Shown: one piece after another, positions 55,662 to 64,000 of the stretch
Position numbering within the stretch: the first letter of the stretch is position 1
Layout of the letters: each line of letters begins with the position of its first letter
Assembly (NCBI GenBank): GCA_013423385.1
Contig: BLZA01000053.1
Location: forward strand, 372,001 to 436,000
Direction of reading: 5' to 3'
Source of the DNA: Naganishia liquefaciens
Lineage: Eukaryota > Basidiomycota > Tremellomycetes > Filobasidiales > Filobasidiaceae
DNA length: 64,000 nt
Notes under the pieces: model-generated
Told to the model about the DNA's origin: nothing
The model's input: only the letters and a program-made list of their open reading frames with translations
Databases searched by the model: none
Translations under genes and position numbers: made by a program

Positions 55662-56143
55662 GCGTCGACGATCGAATACTGGTGTGACGGCAAGGTCGAA
55701 TTTGAATAGCAAGGTGGCAATGGGACGAGATATAGACCCGTAGAATCTGCGTATGGAACGTCAGAAAGTCATGAGTGATCCTAGCTTTCCTCGTTTGAGG
55801 TGGACAATAAAGGCAAATTTCTGAATATGGCCGGATTTGCGCCCGGATATCTGGTAAAGCTGGCTGTGGGCGAAATGAAGGCCGGTATCGATAATCGATA
55901 GCAGACAAATGGGATACAACGCTTTCCATCAGATCTGCAACTTCAAGCCAGAGCCGCAATTCTGGGGACGAGAAGAAAATTGTGTTCCTTTGTCACGACC
56001 CTAAAACCATTGGGAGGCAATTCAAATTCTGGAGGTATCGCTGGGGAGTGTCCATGATTACATATACATTGGTGATGCAATACAACATAGCAAGAATTGG
56101 TCTGCACTAGCATGTATCCTGGCAACGTTCCGCTCAATGACGC
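55662..56143. other. convergent intergenic spacer
   Basis: 482 bp between two stop codons facing each other. It must contain both 3' untranslated regions and terminators; AT-richer stretches near 55700-55780 and 55970-56100. No gene seen. Confidence 0.5.
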
Positions 56144-57070
56144 CTACTTCCACGCTTCCACATTCACAGTCCCCTCCTTCACGTTCAAAACATACCGCAC
56201 GACCTCATAGGTCTCATACACTCTGCCCGCCAATGCCGCCGCCGCCCGATGTTTCTCCAACCGGCTCGCCCTCACTGCCTCCTCACGCGACGTCCACGCG
56301 CAGGTCGCAACATTCTCCCCGGCGGCATTCGGCACACCGTACCAATACATGAGGAGACCGCCCGAAGTGATCGCTTCTTCGTGTGCTCGTCGGTCCGCTG
56401 CGTACAACCCTCGAATAGACTCCGGGGGCGCGGATCGGTGACGGGTGGACCTGAAAAGGACGCAGTAGTAGCGGTGGTCAGGAATCGTAGCGGGAAGTGA
56501 GATGGCTGTATAATTGAACACGCTTCGTACGAGCTGGATATATGACTCGTTGGACATCACTAAGCATCCACTTGCCGAGGAATTGGGAGCCAGTGGATGC
56601 GGTGCCGTACGTGCGAGGCGGGCAAATGCTGCGGCGTAGTCTTGACGTTGCGGGCCAAAGCGGTGGAGCGCATGCCAGAAAGGAATGTGTTCCGACGAGA
56701 GTGCTGGAAGACGAGACTGCGTGTAAAAAACCGAAGAGGGTGTTGAGAGGCGCAGCAGAGGCGGTGCAATCTCGTCGTCTTCGTCCGAATCATCTGTGGC
56801 TTCGTTCCCGAACGGCACCTTCACAAGCGGTCCCGTTTTGTCCATCTCTACCGGAAGCCGAGACAGTATAGGCCGAGGCACGTCTTTTCCGCCAAGAATC
56901 CTTCTATCGCTCGGCTCTGCGACAATACCAGGCGCGATTGCGAAATGTGGTATTCCGAGTGCTTGACGAACGAGGTGAATCGGTCGAGCACGGGACCGTC
57001 CCCGGGAGACTTCGCGGGTGAGCGAAGATGTTGACGTCGTTCGATGGATAGATATATCGGATGGAGCCAT
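56144..57070 (-). CDS. UPF0643-family protein
   Basis: Member of an uncharacterised fungal family. Single exon of about 308 residues from MAPSDISIHRTTSTSSLTRE at 57070; no splice sites are needed. Conserved C-terminal block: HRYYCVLFRSTRHRSAPPES, RGLYAADRRAHEEAITSGG, LLMYWYGVPN, NVATCAWTSREEAVRAS, then AALAGRVYETYEVVRYVLN. The N-terminal third is poorly conserved and includes an acidic DDSDEDDE patch. Function is unknown; the block looks like a small alpha/beta domain. Tail to tail with the carboxypeptidase gene. Confidence 0.8.
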   Translation of the reverse strand: MAPSDISIHRTTSTSSLTREVSRGRSRARPIHLVRQALGIPHFAIAPGIVAEPSDRRILGGKDVPRPILSRLPVEMDKTGPLVKVPFGNEATDDSDEDDEIAPPLLRLSTPSSVFYTQSRLPALSSEHIPFWHALHRFGPQRQDYAAAFARLARTAPHPLAPNSSASGCLVMSNESYIQLVRSVFNYTAISLPATIPDHRYYCVLFRSTRHRSAPPESIRGLYAADRRAHEEAITSGGLLMYWYGVPNAAGENVATCAWTSREEAVRASRLEKHRAAAALAGRVYETYEVVRYVLNVKEGTVNVEAWK

Positions 57071-57819
57071 CTTGGAGATCCTGCACAAGTAGCAAGGAGT
57101 GGGAGATGTGGTAATGTTCTTGCTACTACAGGCAAAGGCTGGATCGATAAGCTGTCTAGTGACTATGTTGATCTGATTGCGCTCGCGTCTCGTCCATTAT
57201 AACATCGCTTGTAACGCCATATTTCTTATTGCTTCCAATTTCGCCGCCTTAGCAGCATAGTGAAATCACCTATAACGACATGTCCTGTTACGACGCTTGC
57301 AAGCCATCATGCGATTCTCCCATGCATACGTGCTCTTCGTGCTCGATGAGCTGATCGACCTAGAAGATTGCACCATACATGAGCAATAATTACCCCACTC
57401 AAACTGCTTCCGCGAGTCAGCAACCCCTATCCAGGTCACGTGCATCTCCGTGCCCCTGGCCTGTTGAATAGGTCCGCGGAGCGCCAGCTTGGCAAGCTTA
57501 CTGTGGAATAAACAAGGTGTTCCTGACTCCTCGTGAAGCATTGTGATCCAAACAAGATCCATGCGCTGGAAGCCGCAAAGGTCCCGCAGCCCAAGATTGC
57601 GGCAGCCACCACTGTGCGCCGGCCATCAAAGAATCGATGGAGACGGGCATGCTCTGAGGCATCAATGGCAGTGAAAGGCAAGAGACAGGAAGAATTCGAC
57701 TCATAACGGAAAGGCAACACTTGCCAGTCTGGACGACATTGGTCGGACTGCTTCATATCTTGTACATGGCTCCCGAGCCACGTCTCGGCTTGTTGCTTTC
57801 CCATAAAAAGGAAAGCGTT
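57071..57819. other. intergenic region
   Basis: About 750 bp between the start of the UPF0643 gene and the stop of the Gfa-like gene, both minus strand. Several short frames are open, but none is convincing. Nothing recognised. Confidence 0.45.
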
Positions 57820-58702
57820 TCAATCGTCCTTCTTCTGGTCTTCCGTCTTCTGCCTCTTGCTTTCGCGCTCTTCTTTGGCTTGTTTCTCCTCTTTTTCCTT
57901 CTTCTTTTTCTCGACATCTTTGGCCATTTCTTCCGCAGCCTCATTCATCGGGTCCTCTCCCTTTTTCCCTCCAAATTTTGGCAAATGATCTTCCACGCGC
58001 TCGACGGCCGTCTTGTAAAACATGTGATGGGATGCGCGGAAGGCTAAAGATAGACTGATAGTCAATAATGTGAATAGATAGAGATTCACGGAACTTACGA
58101 CCATTTTTCTCCAGAGGTCCTTTTTCGCCCATTCCGTCCACCAGCGTCGGCATCAGTAGCACCATGTTGCGACCTGTGCGAGACCATTAGTCGGACTTGC
58201 AGGAATATCATGTGCGGAATGCATACCTTCATCCATGATCACGGATTGACATAATCCACAGCTGACTTTGCACGGAAGCACATACTCCATCCTGAAATAA
58301 GAGTCAATCGAAACGATCGTACCCGATCAAACCTGAGGCGCAACGTACTTTTTATGCTGCGGTGAATAGAAGTGCAGGTCATCGTATCCGGTCTTGATGT
58401 GTACTGTATCCTTGTGCAAAATCGCCGCCCACTGATACGGAGCGCCTGTAAAACGTTGGTCGTCAGCATGATAACGACTGCAACCATGAAAACATACCAT
58501 GCAGATGCTGGCACGTCCTGCAATGACAATACGTGGCATCCAGTGGATCCGAATCGACTTCGAACGTAACATTGCCGCAGTAACACTTTCCGGTGTACTT
58601 TGCCTTGAAGCCATCTTTCTGCTTCTCCTCGCTGAGAGCATACGGAGGGCGCGCCTTGCGTTCGGCGTGGACGTCGGGTTGATCGGGCTTGTCGGCGGGC
58701 AT
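57820..58702 (-). CDS. Gfa/CENP-V-like zinc protein (glutathione-dependent formaldehyde-activating fold)
   Basis: Small zinc protein. Family members bind glutathione-formaldehyde adducts or, in animals, associate with centromeres; the role here is unknown. From MPADKPDQPDVHAERKARPP at 58702 it continues with GKCYCGNVTFEV and ATYCHCRTCQHLHG, which supply CxC and CxCxxC zinc ligands. After introns come PYQWAAILHKD, HFYSPQHKK and the later CGLCQ site. The domain ends ASHHMFYKTAVERVEDHLPK. A tail of about 50 residues, very rich in Lys and Glu, follows and is not part of the fold. The gene is divergent from the coiled-coil gene with 395 bp between starts. Confidence 0.86.
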
Positions 58703-59097
58703 TTTCACTTGAATGTTAATGATGAACAGTCAAAGGCCGAGAGGAATGATGGCGGCATGAGGCAAGCCGACCTTTATGCATATCCCAGTACTTCCAGTAT
58801 TCTCCCGATCAGCCATTGTCTCAGTGCATTCCCATCGAAATCTCGCGTCGAGCAGGTTGCGCGACATGCATGACGCACTGGGGCGCTAGTAGTGTAGCCA
58901 GAAGAACCGGCCGCCGAAGAGTGGATCGCCGTTGCGCTCAGCAGAATGTAAACAACCCGCTCGGCAGCGCGGTCGGTTTGGCGTCACAGCCTTCTCAGCT
59001 ATCAGACCCTTCCTTGGATGAAAGAAGATACGGCGTCGCAGAAGGCACGAGACATAGCATAGCCGAGTAGAGATCATTCCATCGCCCACCTACCGGA
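58703..59097. promoter_or_regulatory. divergent promoter, Gfa-like / coiled-coil protein
   Basis: 395 bp between opposed start codons. Open frames crossing it are incidental. No specific site identified. Confidence 0.45.
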
Positions 59098-61363
59098 ATG
59101 GCCGGCCCGTATACCCTCAAGGCGCTGCCACAGACGCCTCAATTCATCAAGGACGATGGCATTCAAGAGACTCCCGGTCCCGTACGTGCGCGACTGGCAA
59201 TGATGGACAAGCAGATGGACCAGCTACACAAGGAGAAGAGCCTCCTCGAGGTGAGTTGTGCACGGCGCGTCAGCAGTGAAATTCGCCGCCGGTGATGCAT
59301 TTCAGAAGAATGTTGAATGATGTTCTACTCTCCCTCTTCAGCGCAAACATAAAGCAGAATCATCGGCCCTGCAGAGCCAAGTGTCGAAACTCCAGTCCCA
59401 GCTCAAAGATACTACCGGCGCTCTCGACACGTCGCAGAACCAGCTACGCAAATTCGAAGCAAGTTTGACATCCGCTCGGGAAAAGATCACGACGTTGCAG
59501 AATGCTGTCGCCCGCGCGCAGCAGGAGCAGATTTCGTCGGCTCGAGATGAGGAGGTACGGGCGACATATGAGTTGGAGATGAGACTTGTAAAGCAGAAGG
59601 CGGGACTACAAGTTGCCAAGCAGGAATTGGCATATGTCGAATTGGAGAGACGATGCTCCAAGTTGGAGATCAAGCTGGACGATGCGGTGGTCGAGGGTCA
59701 GCGGTACCAGGTAGGTTATCCGCTATTCTCAATTTCTACTGAAGCTGATCTCTCGCTCTTAAGGCTGACGCGCACACGCAAGCCAAATTGCTTCAAACGG
59801 AACGTGCAGCTTCTGTCAAAGCCCAGAAAGAGCTAGAATCCTTGCGCAAAGCCAATACTCGGCTGCAGCAGCGTCTGGAGCAGCAAGAGAGTACTTCTCA
59901 CACTGTCACTTCAAGACTGGAGGAACTGCAAGAAGATCTCGCGACCGCCAAGGATGCGTTGAAGCGCGAGACGGACAAGGCGGGCAAGGCAGAGAGGGCG
60001 ATCTCGGATCTTAAAGACAAGAATACCGATTTGCAGAAAGAATTGGATGATCTCGTAAATGCCGACAAGGGCAGGAACGGTGTGGTAAGCTCTTGTCCCA
60101 AAACCAGAGGGACCCGCAAACTCATACTGGTCCACCAAAGTCCGACAAAGAACTCCGAGCTCTCAAAAGCGAACTCAAGGGCCTCAAGTCTAGTATGAGT
60201 GCGCAAGAAGCCGATCTGCAAGATGCGCAAGAGGAGTTAGAGAAGATGCGAAGCGAAACGAGGGAAAAGGATAAGGCATTGCGCAAGGAGAGTCGCGAGA
60301 TGGATTCGCTGCGAGATCAGATCACGAGTCTGCAGGTACGCCGTAGAACTCTTATGGGCACGAGTTATCGTCTAACTCGCTCTTTTCATGATCTAGGAAG
60401 AGAATCAAGAGCTTCGAGAAAAGAACGCCCATATCTTGGCAAAGGCTCGTATTTACCGACAGCAAGCTAAAGATCTCGGTACGCACGACGAACCCGCAGA
60501 AAAGGAACATCCGATCGCCGCTGTCAAGCAGAAGGTGGCGCCGAGATCTACTGCGGCGGAACTTGCGGTGAAGAAGCCAAGGAAAGAGCGAGCTGCCAGT
60601 CCGGAAAGTGATGCTCCATCCGAGGCGGAGCCGCCTGTGGCTGCGATCAAGGACAAGGTAAGACACGTCGTTAGGATTCGCCTTCACCCAGGCTCATCAG
60701 TCCTGCAGAAACGGAAACAGATTGTACAGTCTGCAGTGGACTCCGAGGATGACCAAGAGGTGAGCGACCACGGGAAATTCTTCAAGCTGTGACTGACATA
60801 CCAATCAGGATGTCGCTCCTGCTCTGAAACGACGGTCAGCGGCTGCAAAGACCGTAAACAAGGGGGAATCATCAACTTTCGAAGGTGGCCGGCCCAACAA
60901 GCAAACAACGCAGGCACTGGGCGAACGATCCGATGCCGCGAATGTCCCCGCAAGTAAAGCTGATAAAGCCATAAAGGAGTCTTTGGTCAAGAAGAAATTG
61001 CCTTCTACCATTGTTGAGGAGTCCGAAGATGAAGCCCCGCCAAAGATCGGCAAGAATTCGACTGCCAAAGCGGCGGTCGTGGCAGAGGACGAGAATAGTG
61101 GTTCAAAGGCGACGGGAGGCGAGAAGAAGAAGAAGCGTAAACTGGGCGCCTTGCTTGGCGGCACGACCTTTACATGGGATCAAAATCTGGTAAGAGCGAC
61201 GGCATCCTAGTTGCCATGATAGAAGCCAGTGGCTTATTCACTTGATCAGAACCCCGATGGACCGATCCCGGCAACGCTGTCGCCACTAAAATCGTCTGCT
61301 GGAAGTATACCTCGAGCGGGCTTTGCGGGAGGCATGTCACGCAAGTTTTCGGGCCGCGTCTGA
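59098..61363 (+). CDS. long coiled-coil protein, function unknown
   Basis: Starts MAGPYTLKALPQTPQFIKDD. Almost the whole central part is heptad-like coiled coil: KHKAESSALQSQVSKLQSQL, LDTSQNQLRKFEASLTSARE, LEELQEDLATAKDALKRETD, SDLKDKNTDLQKELDDL and LKSELKGLKSSMSAQEADLQ. A Lys/Ala/Glu-rich region comes next. The C-terminal motif is KRKLGALLGGTTFTWDQN, joined to NPDGPIPATLSPLK, then RAGFAGGMSRKFSGRV. At least seven introns, including one before 59341 and one before 61250. The length and the short C-terminal motif suggest a scaffold of the spindle pole, kinetochore or cytoskeleton, but I do not recognise the family. Confidence 0.72.
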
Positions 61364-62237
61364 TGTATCTGTGATTAGAGGTTCCATCGCTTAAGATACA
61401 CTGTTATAATCTATGCCACGGATGGGGATATTCTCTGCTACGGTAGGAATGTACCGATAGTGGAGAACGGCAGTACACCTGCCGATCCTGTGATCATAGG
61501 ACAAGAATGAAACGCTCACACGAGGTGATCTTGGACAAGTCTGACGAGACCTCACATCTCGCTCTAGCTTCAAGGTGTCCATAACTCTGAGCAGTATTCG
61601 TTGCAGGCCAGAACAGCTGTCGTGACGTGCGTGATGATCTTTTCTGCAACCCTCGACAAGCTCCTCGACGACCGTAAAAAGCAAGAAAACCAACGTGATT
61701 CTCGGGCGCACCTCCACAGATGGCACGACGCACACGGCAGCCGAGGGATGATGCAGGTCGATGCGGCCCCCCTCGAATTCACCCGTTTCTGCCTCTTTCG
61801 CATGGCGAATAATAGGGCATCCTGACCGATATCAACGTCGTGCTCCTCTATCGCGAGCTGAAACGGCGACCACCTCAGAGGTTTCAGCTGGAAATTTAGA
61901 TCACGAATCAGCGCAAGCGGCGCAAAACCGCTAAATCAACTTCATTGTGATTCGTCTCTCGCCCGCCGAACGCTCATTCTCCCCCGCGTTCATCTGCCGA
62001 TTGCATTCGTCGTCGTTCGACCTTCGGCAACGCCTGCCTCCCGTTGGCCGACCTTTGCGTCTGCACTGGTGCCCGTCGGACGGCAAGAGGCCTTACAAGG
62101 ACCCCTACACTTTTTGTTAGGAAGAAATCCTTTCGTGAGTGGTGAAAACAACGTATTGGCACGATGACCAATTGATACTGACACTTGCTTCTTCATTTCA
62201 TCTGCTGTACAGCGGTTACCTGTGACGCTCTTTCGAG
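61364..62237. other. intergenic region upstream of the Zn2Cys6 gene
   Basis: About 870 bp. A minus-strand frame (61391-61735) is open but shows no motif. The pyrimidine-rich part from about 62000 to 62237 is likely the leader of the transcription factor gene. Confidence 0.45.
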
Positions 62238-64000
62238 ATGAATCATGCAGAACACCTCGACGGCATGTCGGCTCAGGGCGATGCGCCGACAACGACACTC
62301 AACTCGGCCCTTGATGAAGAACAGGCCGCAATGGACAATTCGTTGGGTGTGTCCCCTGGCGACCCAATGCCCAACATCTCGGAAGAAAATGTTACTGGCG
62401 ATATGCAACTTGATCCCGAATTGGGACAGATGCACGAGGTAGAACATAGGGACGATCAATTCTACGATCCATCCGTTGACCAGACAGGTCCCGCTTCCTT
62501 TCTCGGCGAATTGGACAACAATCCACCGGTTCACATGCCCCAAAACATCAATGACATCGCGCCGACACCTTTAGCAACAGTAGCAGTGGACCATCAGACG
62601 CTTGCAGGAAATGGTAATGGAACCGGCAATGAAGCTCAGCAGCACGCCACGCAGCAGGACGAAGATGATGAACAAGACAACAAGCGACGTCGTGTGCAAC
62701 GAGCATGCGATGCCTGTCGACGCAAGAAGATTCGCTGTGATGGCGCTCAGGCAGGGAAAGCCAATTATACTTGCTCCAACTGTCTCGAGACCAAGATTGA
62801 ATGCACGTACGTTGAGGCCGCCAAACGACGTGGTCCGCCGCCCGGCTATATTGAGGCCCTGGAGTGGAAGGTACAGAAATTCGAGGAGCTTGTGGCTCGG
62901 ATCAAACCTGAACTGAATCAGGAGCATGAAGTCGGCCCTCCTATTAACCGAGAAGAATTCGATCTGCAAGAGTTTAAGCATACGCTCAGCAGTCTTGCCA
63001 TCGAATACCAGCTGCATACAGGTCGATCTCGCACACAGAAATCTGCAGCTTCGGTCCCGGACAGGTCAAGTGCGCGTAGGGGCAAGAACCCACCGATGAA
63101 TCTTCCCAACCGTTCATTGGCATCGGCTGCCGATCCGCCCAATTTCCCCGTCCACAGCCAAGCGGAAGTTGACGCCGTATTGGGACTGCTCGGTCAGAAC
63201 CACGATAACGACCCTCGACATCAGCGAAAGATTTACAATCCGACGGTCGTGCTGGATGACAACGGTCGACTCACCATGTCAAACCCTGAATCACCCTCGG
63301 CACATGCTGAAGCTCTCACCGGTAGAACTCGCAGTCATTCGGCCATGGATGGTGGTCATCTCCCGTCAGGGCTTGAAAGCAGGACCGCTGGCGGAGCAGA
63401 TGACACCTCGAACGCGAATTATCAAGCCAGACTCAAGGAGGCCGATGAAGCGGAAGCGCAGGAGAATCACGATTTCGGTCTCGAAATTTCGAATAGCTTT
63501 CCGGAGGAGGGGTACCGGTTCCATGGAAAGAGCTGTACGCCTTCAACAGCATTACCCGATGCCTAGTTGAATCTCTTATTAGGATATGTTTTGGTACTTA
63601 TTTTATGGTCTGTTTTCTCTCTTTCCCTATGTGCGTCGCATTATGCATTCTATGATTCCTGTAGCCGGAATGCAATTGATAAGAACCATTGCCGATTATC
63701 GATACACCGAAAACGGCGACCCAAAACATCACTTGGGTAAATCCTTTTCGGTCAGCATTTCTCAAACCCGTCGAGCGATCTATTGGTCGGTGCCCACATG
63801 GGAAGCCATCGTCGGGGAAGTCAAATCTGAACCGTTAGACCGTTCTCGATGGCCCGAACCGGATCTTGCTCAGCAGCTCATTGACGCCTACTTCACGACC
63901 GACAACTTAATTCTACCACTTCTGAATCGCAAGATATTTCAACGGAATTACAACAAAGGGTTGTGGCGAACAAACGATGGATTCGGCAAAGTATGCCTTC
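62238..64000 (+). CDS. Zn2Cys6 fungal-specific transcription factor (3' end outside window)
   Basis: Nuclear DNA-binding regulator. MNHAEHLDGMSAQGDAP opens an acidic, low-complexity N-terminus. The basic KRRRVQRACDACRRKKIRCD then starts the zinc cluster, which continues CSNCLETKIECTY. Spacing is C-x2-C-x6-C-x11-C-x2-C-x6-C. The linker KRRGPPPGYIEALEWKVQKF and a short coiled coil follow, as in dimeric XlnR-type factors. An intron at 63535-63664 (130 nt) joins to SGMQLIRTIADYRYTENGDP; the later LAQQLIDAYFTTDNLILPLL is the usual beginning of the fungal_trans (PF04082) middle homology region. The frame is open at the window end. Target genes cannot be inferred. Confidence 0.92.

Overview
The window reads as nuclear DNA of a filamentous or dimorphic fungus, most likely a basidiomycete. 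Genes lie on both strands and are close together. They are cut by many short introns (mostly 48-75 nt, GT..AG, a few GC..AG), and some exons are only 7-17 nt long. The protein families are fungal: Medusa/DUF7082, an AreA-GATA-like (DUF1752)/DUF3295 regulator, UPF0643, DUF4211, a Zn2Cys6 regulator and a fungal G-alpha. I cannot place it below the level of probable basidiomycete from sequence alone. I saw no convincing tRNA, rRNA, CRISPR array, transposon or virus-like element.

Layout. 1-8.2 kb, plus strand: the 3' part of a CDF metal transporter, a Wss1/SPRTN-type DNA-protein crosslink protease and an ATRIP/Rad26/Ddc2-like checkpoint protein. 8.4-17.4 kb, minus strand: a large Mks1-type nutrient regulator and a Medusa-type developmental regulator, followed by about 4.8 kb without a clear ORF that looks like the long spliced leader or promoter of the Medusa gene. 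22.2-24.6 kb: a gene whose exons join two short-chain dehydrogenase (SDR) domains into one frame. 24.8-27.8 kb, minus: a transcription-type cyclin and a probable Apc15 subunit of the anaphase-promoting complex. 28.1-30.7 kb: a long-chain fatty alcohol oxidase ending in a peroxisomal signal. 30.8-32.8 kb, minus: a secreted GH28 polygalacturonase. 35.6-41.5 kb: a vacuolar Ca2+/H+ exchanger and a sucrose-type sugar transporter. 41.8-46.9 kb: a DUF4211 protein, a classical SDR and a Yippee protein. 47.8-49.7 kb, minus: a heterotrimeric G protein alpha subunit. 51.1-55.7 kb: an SDR-like membrane protein and a vacuolar carboxypeptidase S. 56.1-64 kb: a UPF0643 protein, a Gfa/CENP-V-like protein, a long coiled-coil protein and the 5' part of a Zn2Cys6 transcription factor.

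The genes do not form one pathway. Loose themes are genome maintenance and cell cycle (Wss1, ATRIP, Apc15, cyclin), nutrient and developmental signalling (Mks1-like, Medusa, G-alpha, Zn2Cys6 factor), and carbon and nutrient acquisition (polygalacturonase, sugar transporter, alcohol oxidase, carboxypeptidase S). Many neighbours are tail-to-tail with 150-500 bp between stops; several others share short divergent promoters.

The most unusual signal is exon architecture. In the G-alpha gene and in the Wss1 gene, the conserved protein is recovered best if a single nucleotide is spliced in as its own exon (47948 and 2291). The Ca2+ exchanger has exons of 7, 9 and 7 nt around its first conserved motif, and three introns appear to be GC-AG with the classical GCAAGT donor. 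Exon boundaries and start codons were worked out by eye and are inferences; no alignments or searches were run.
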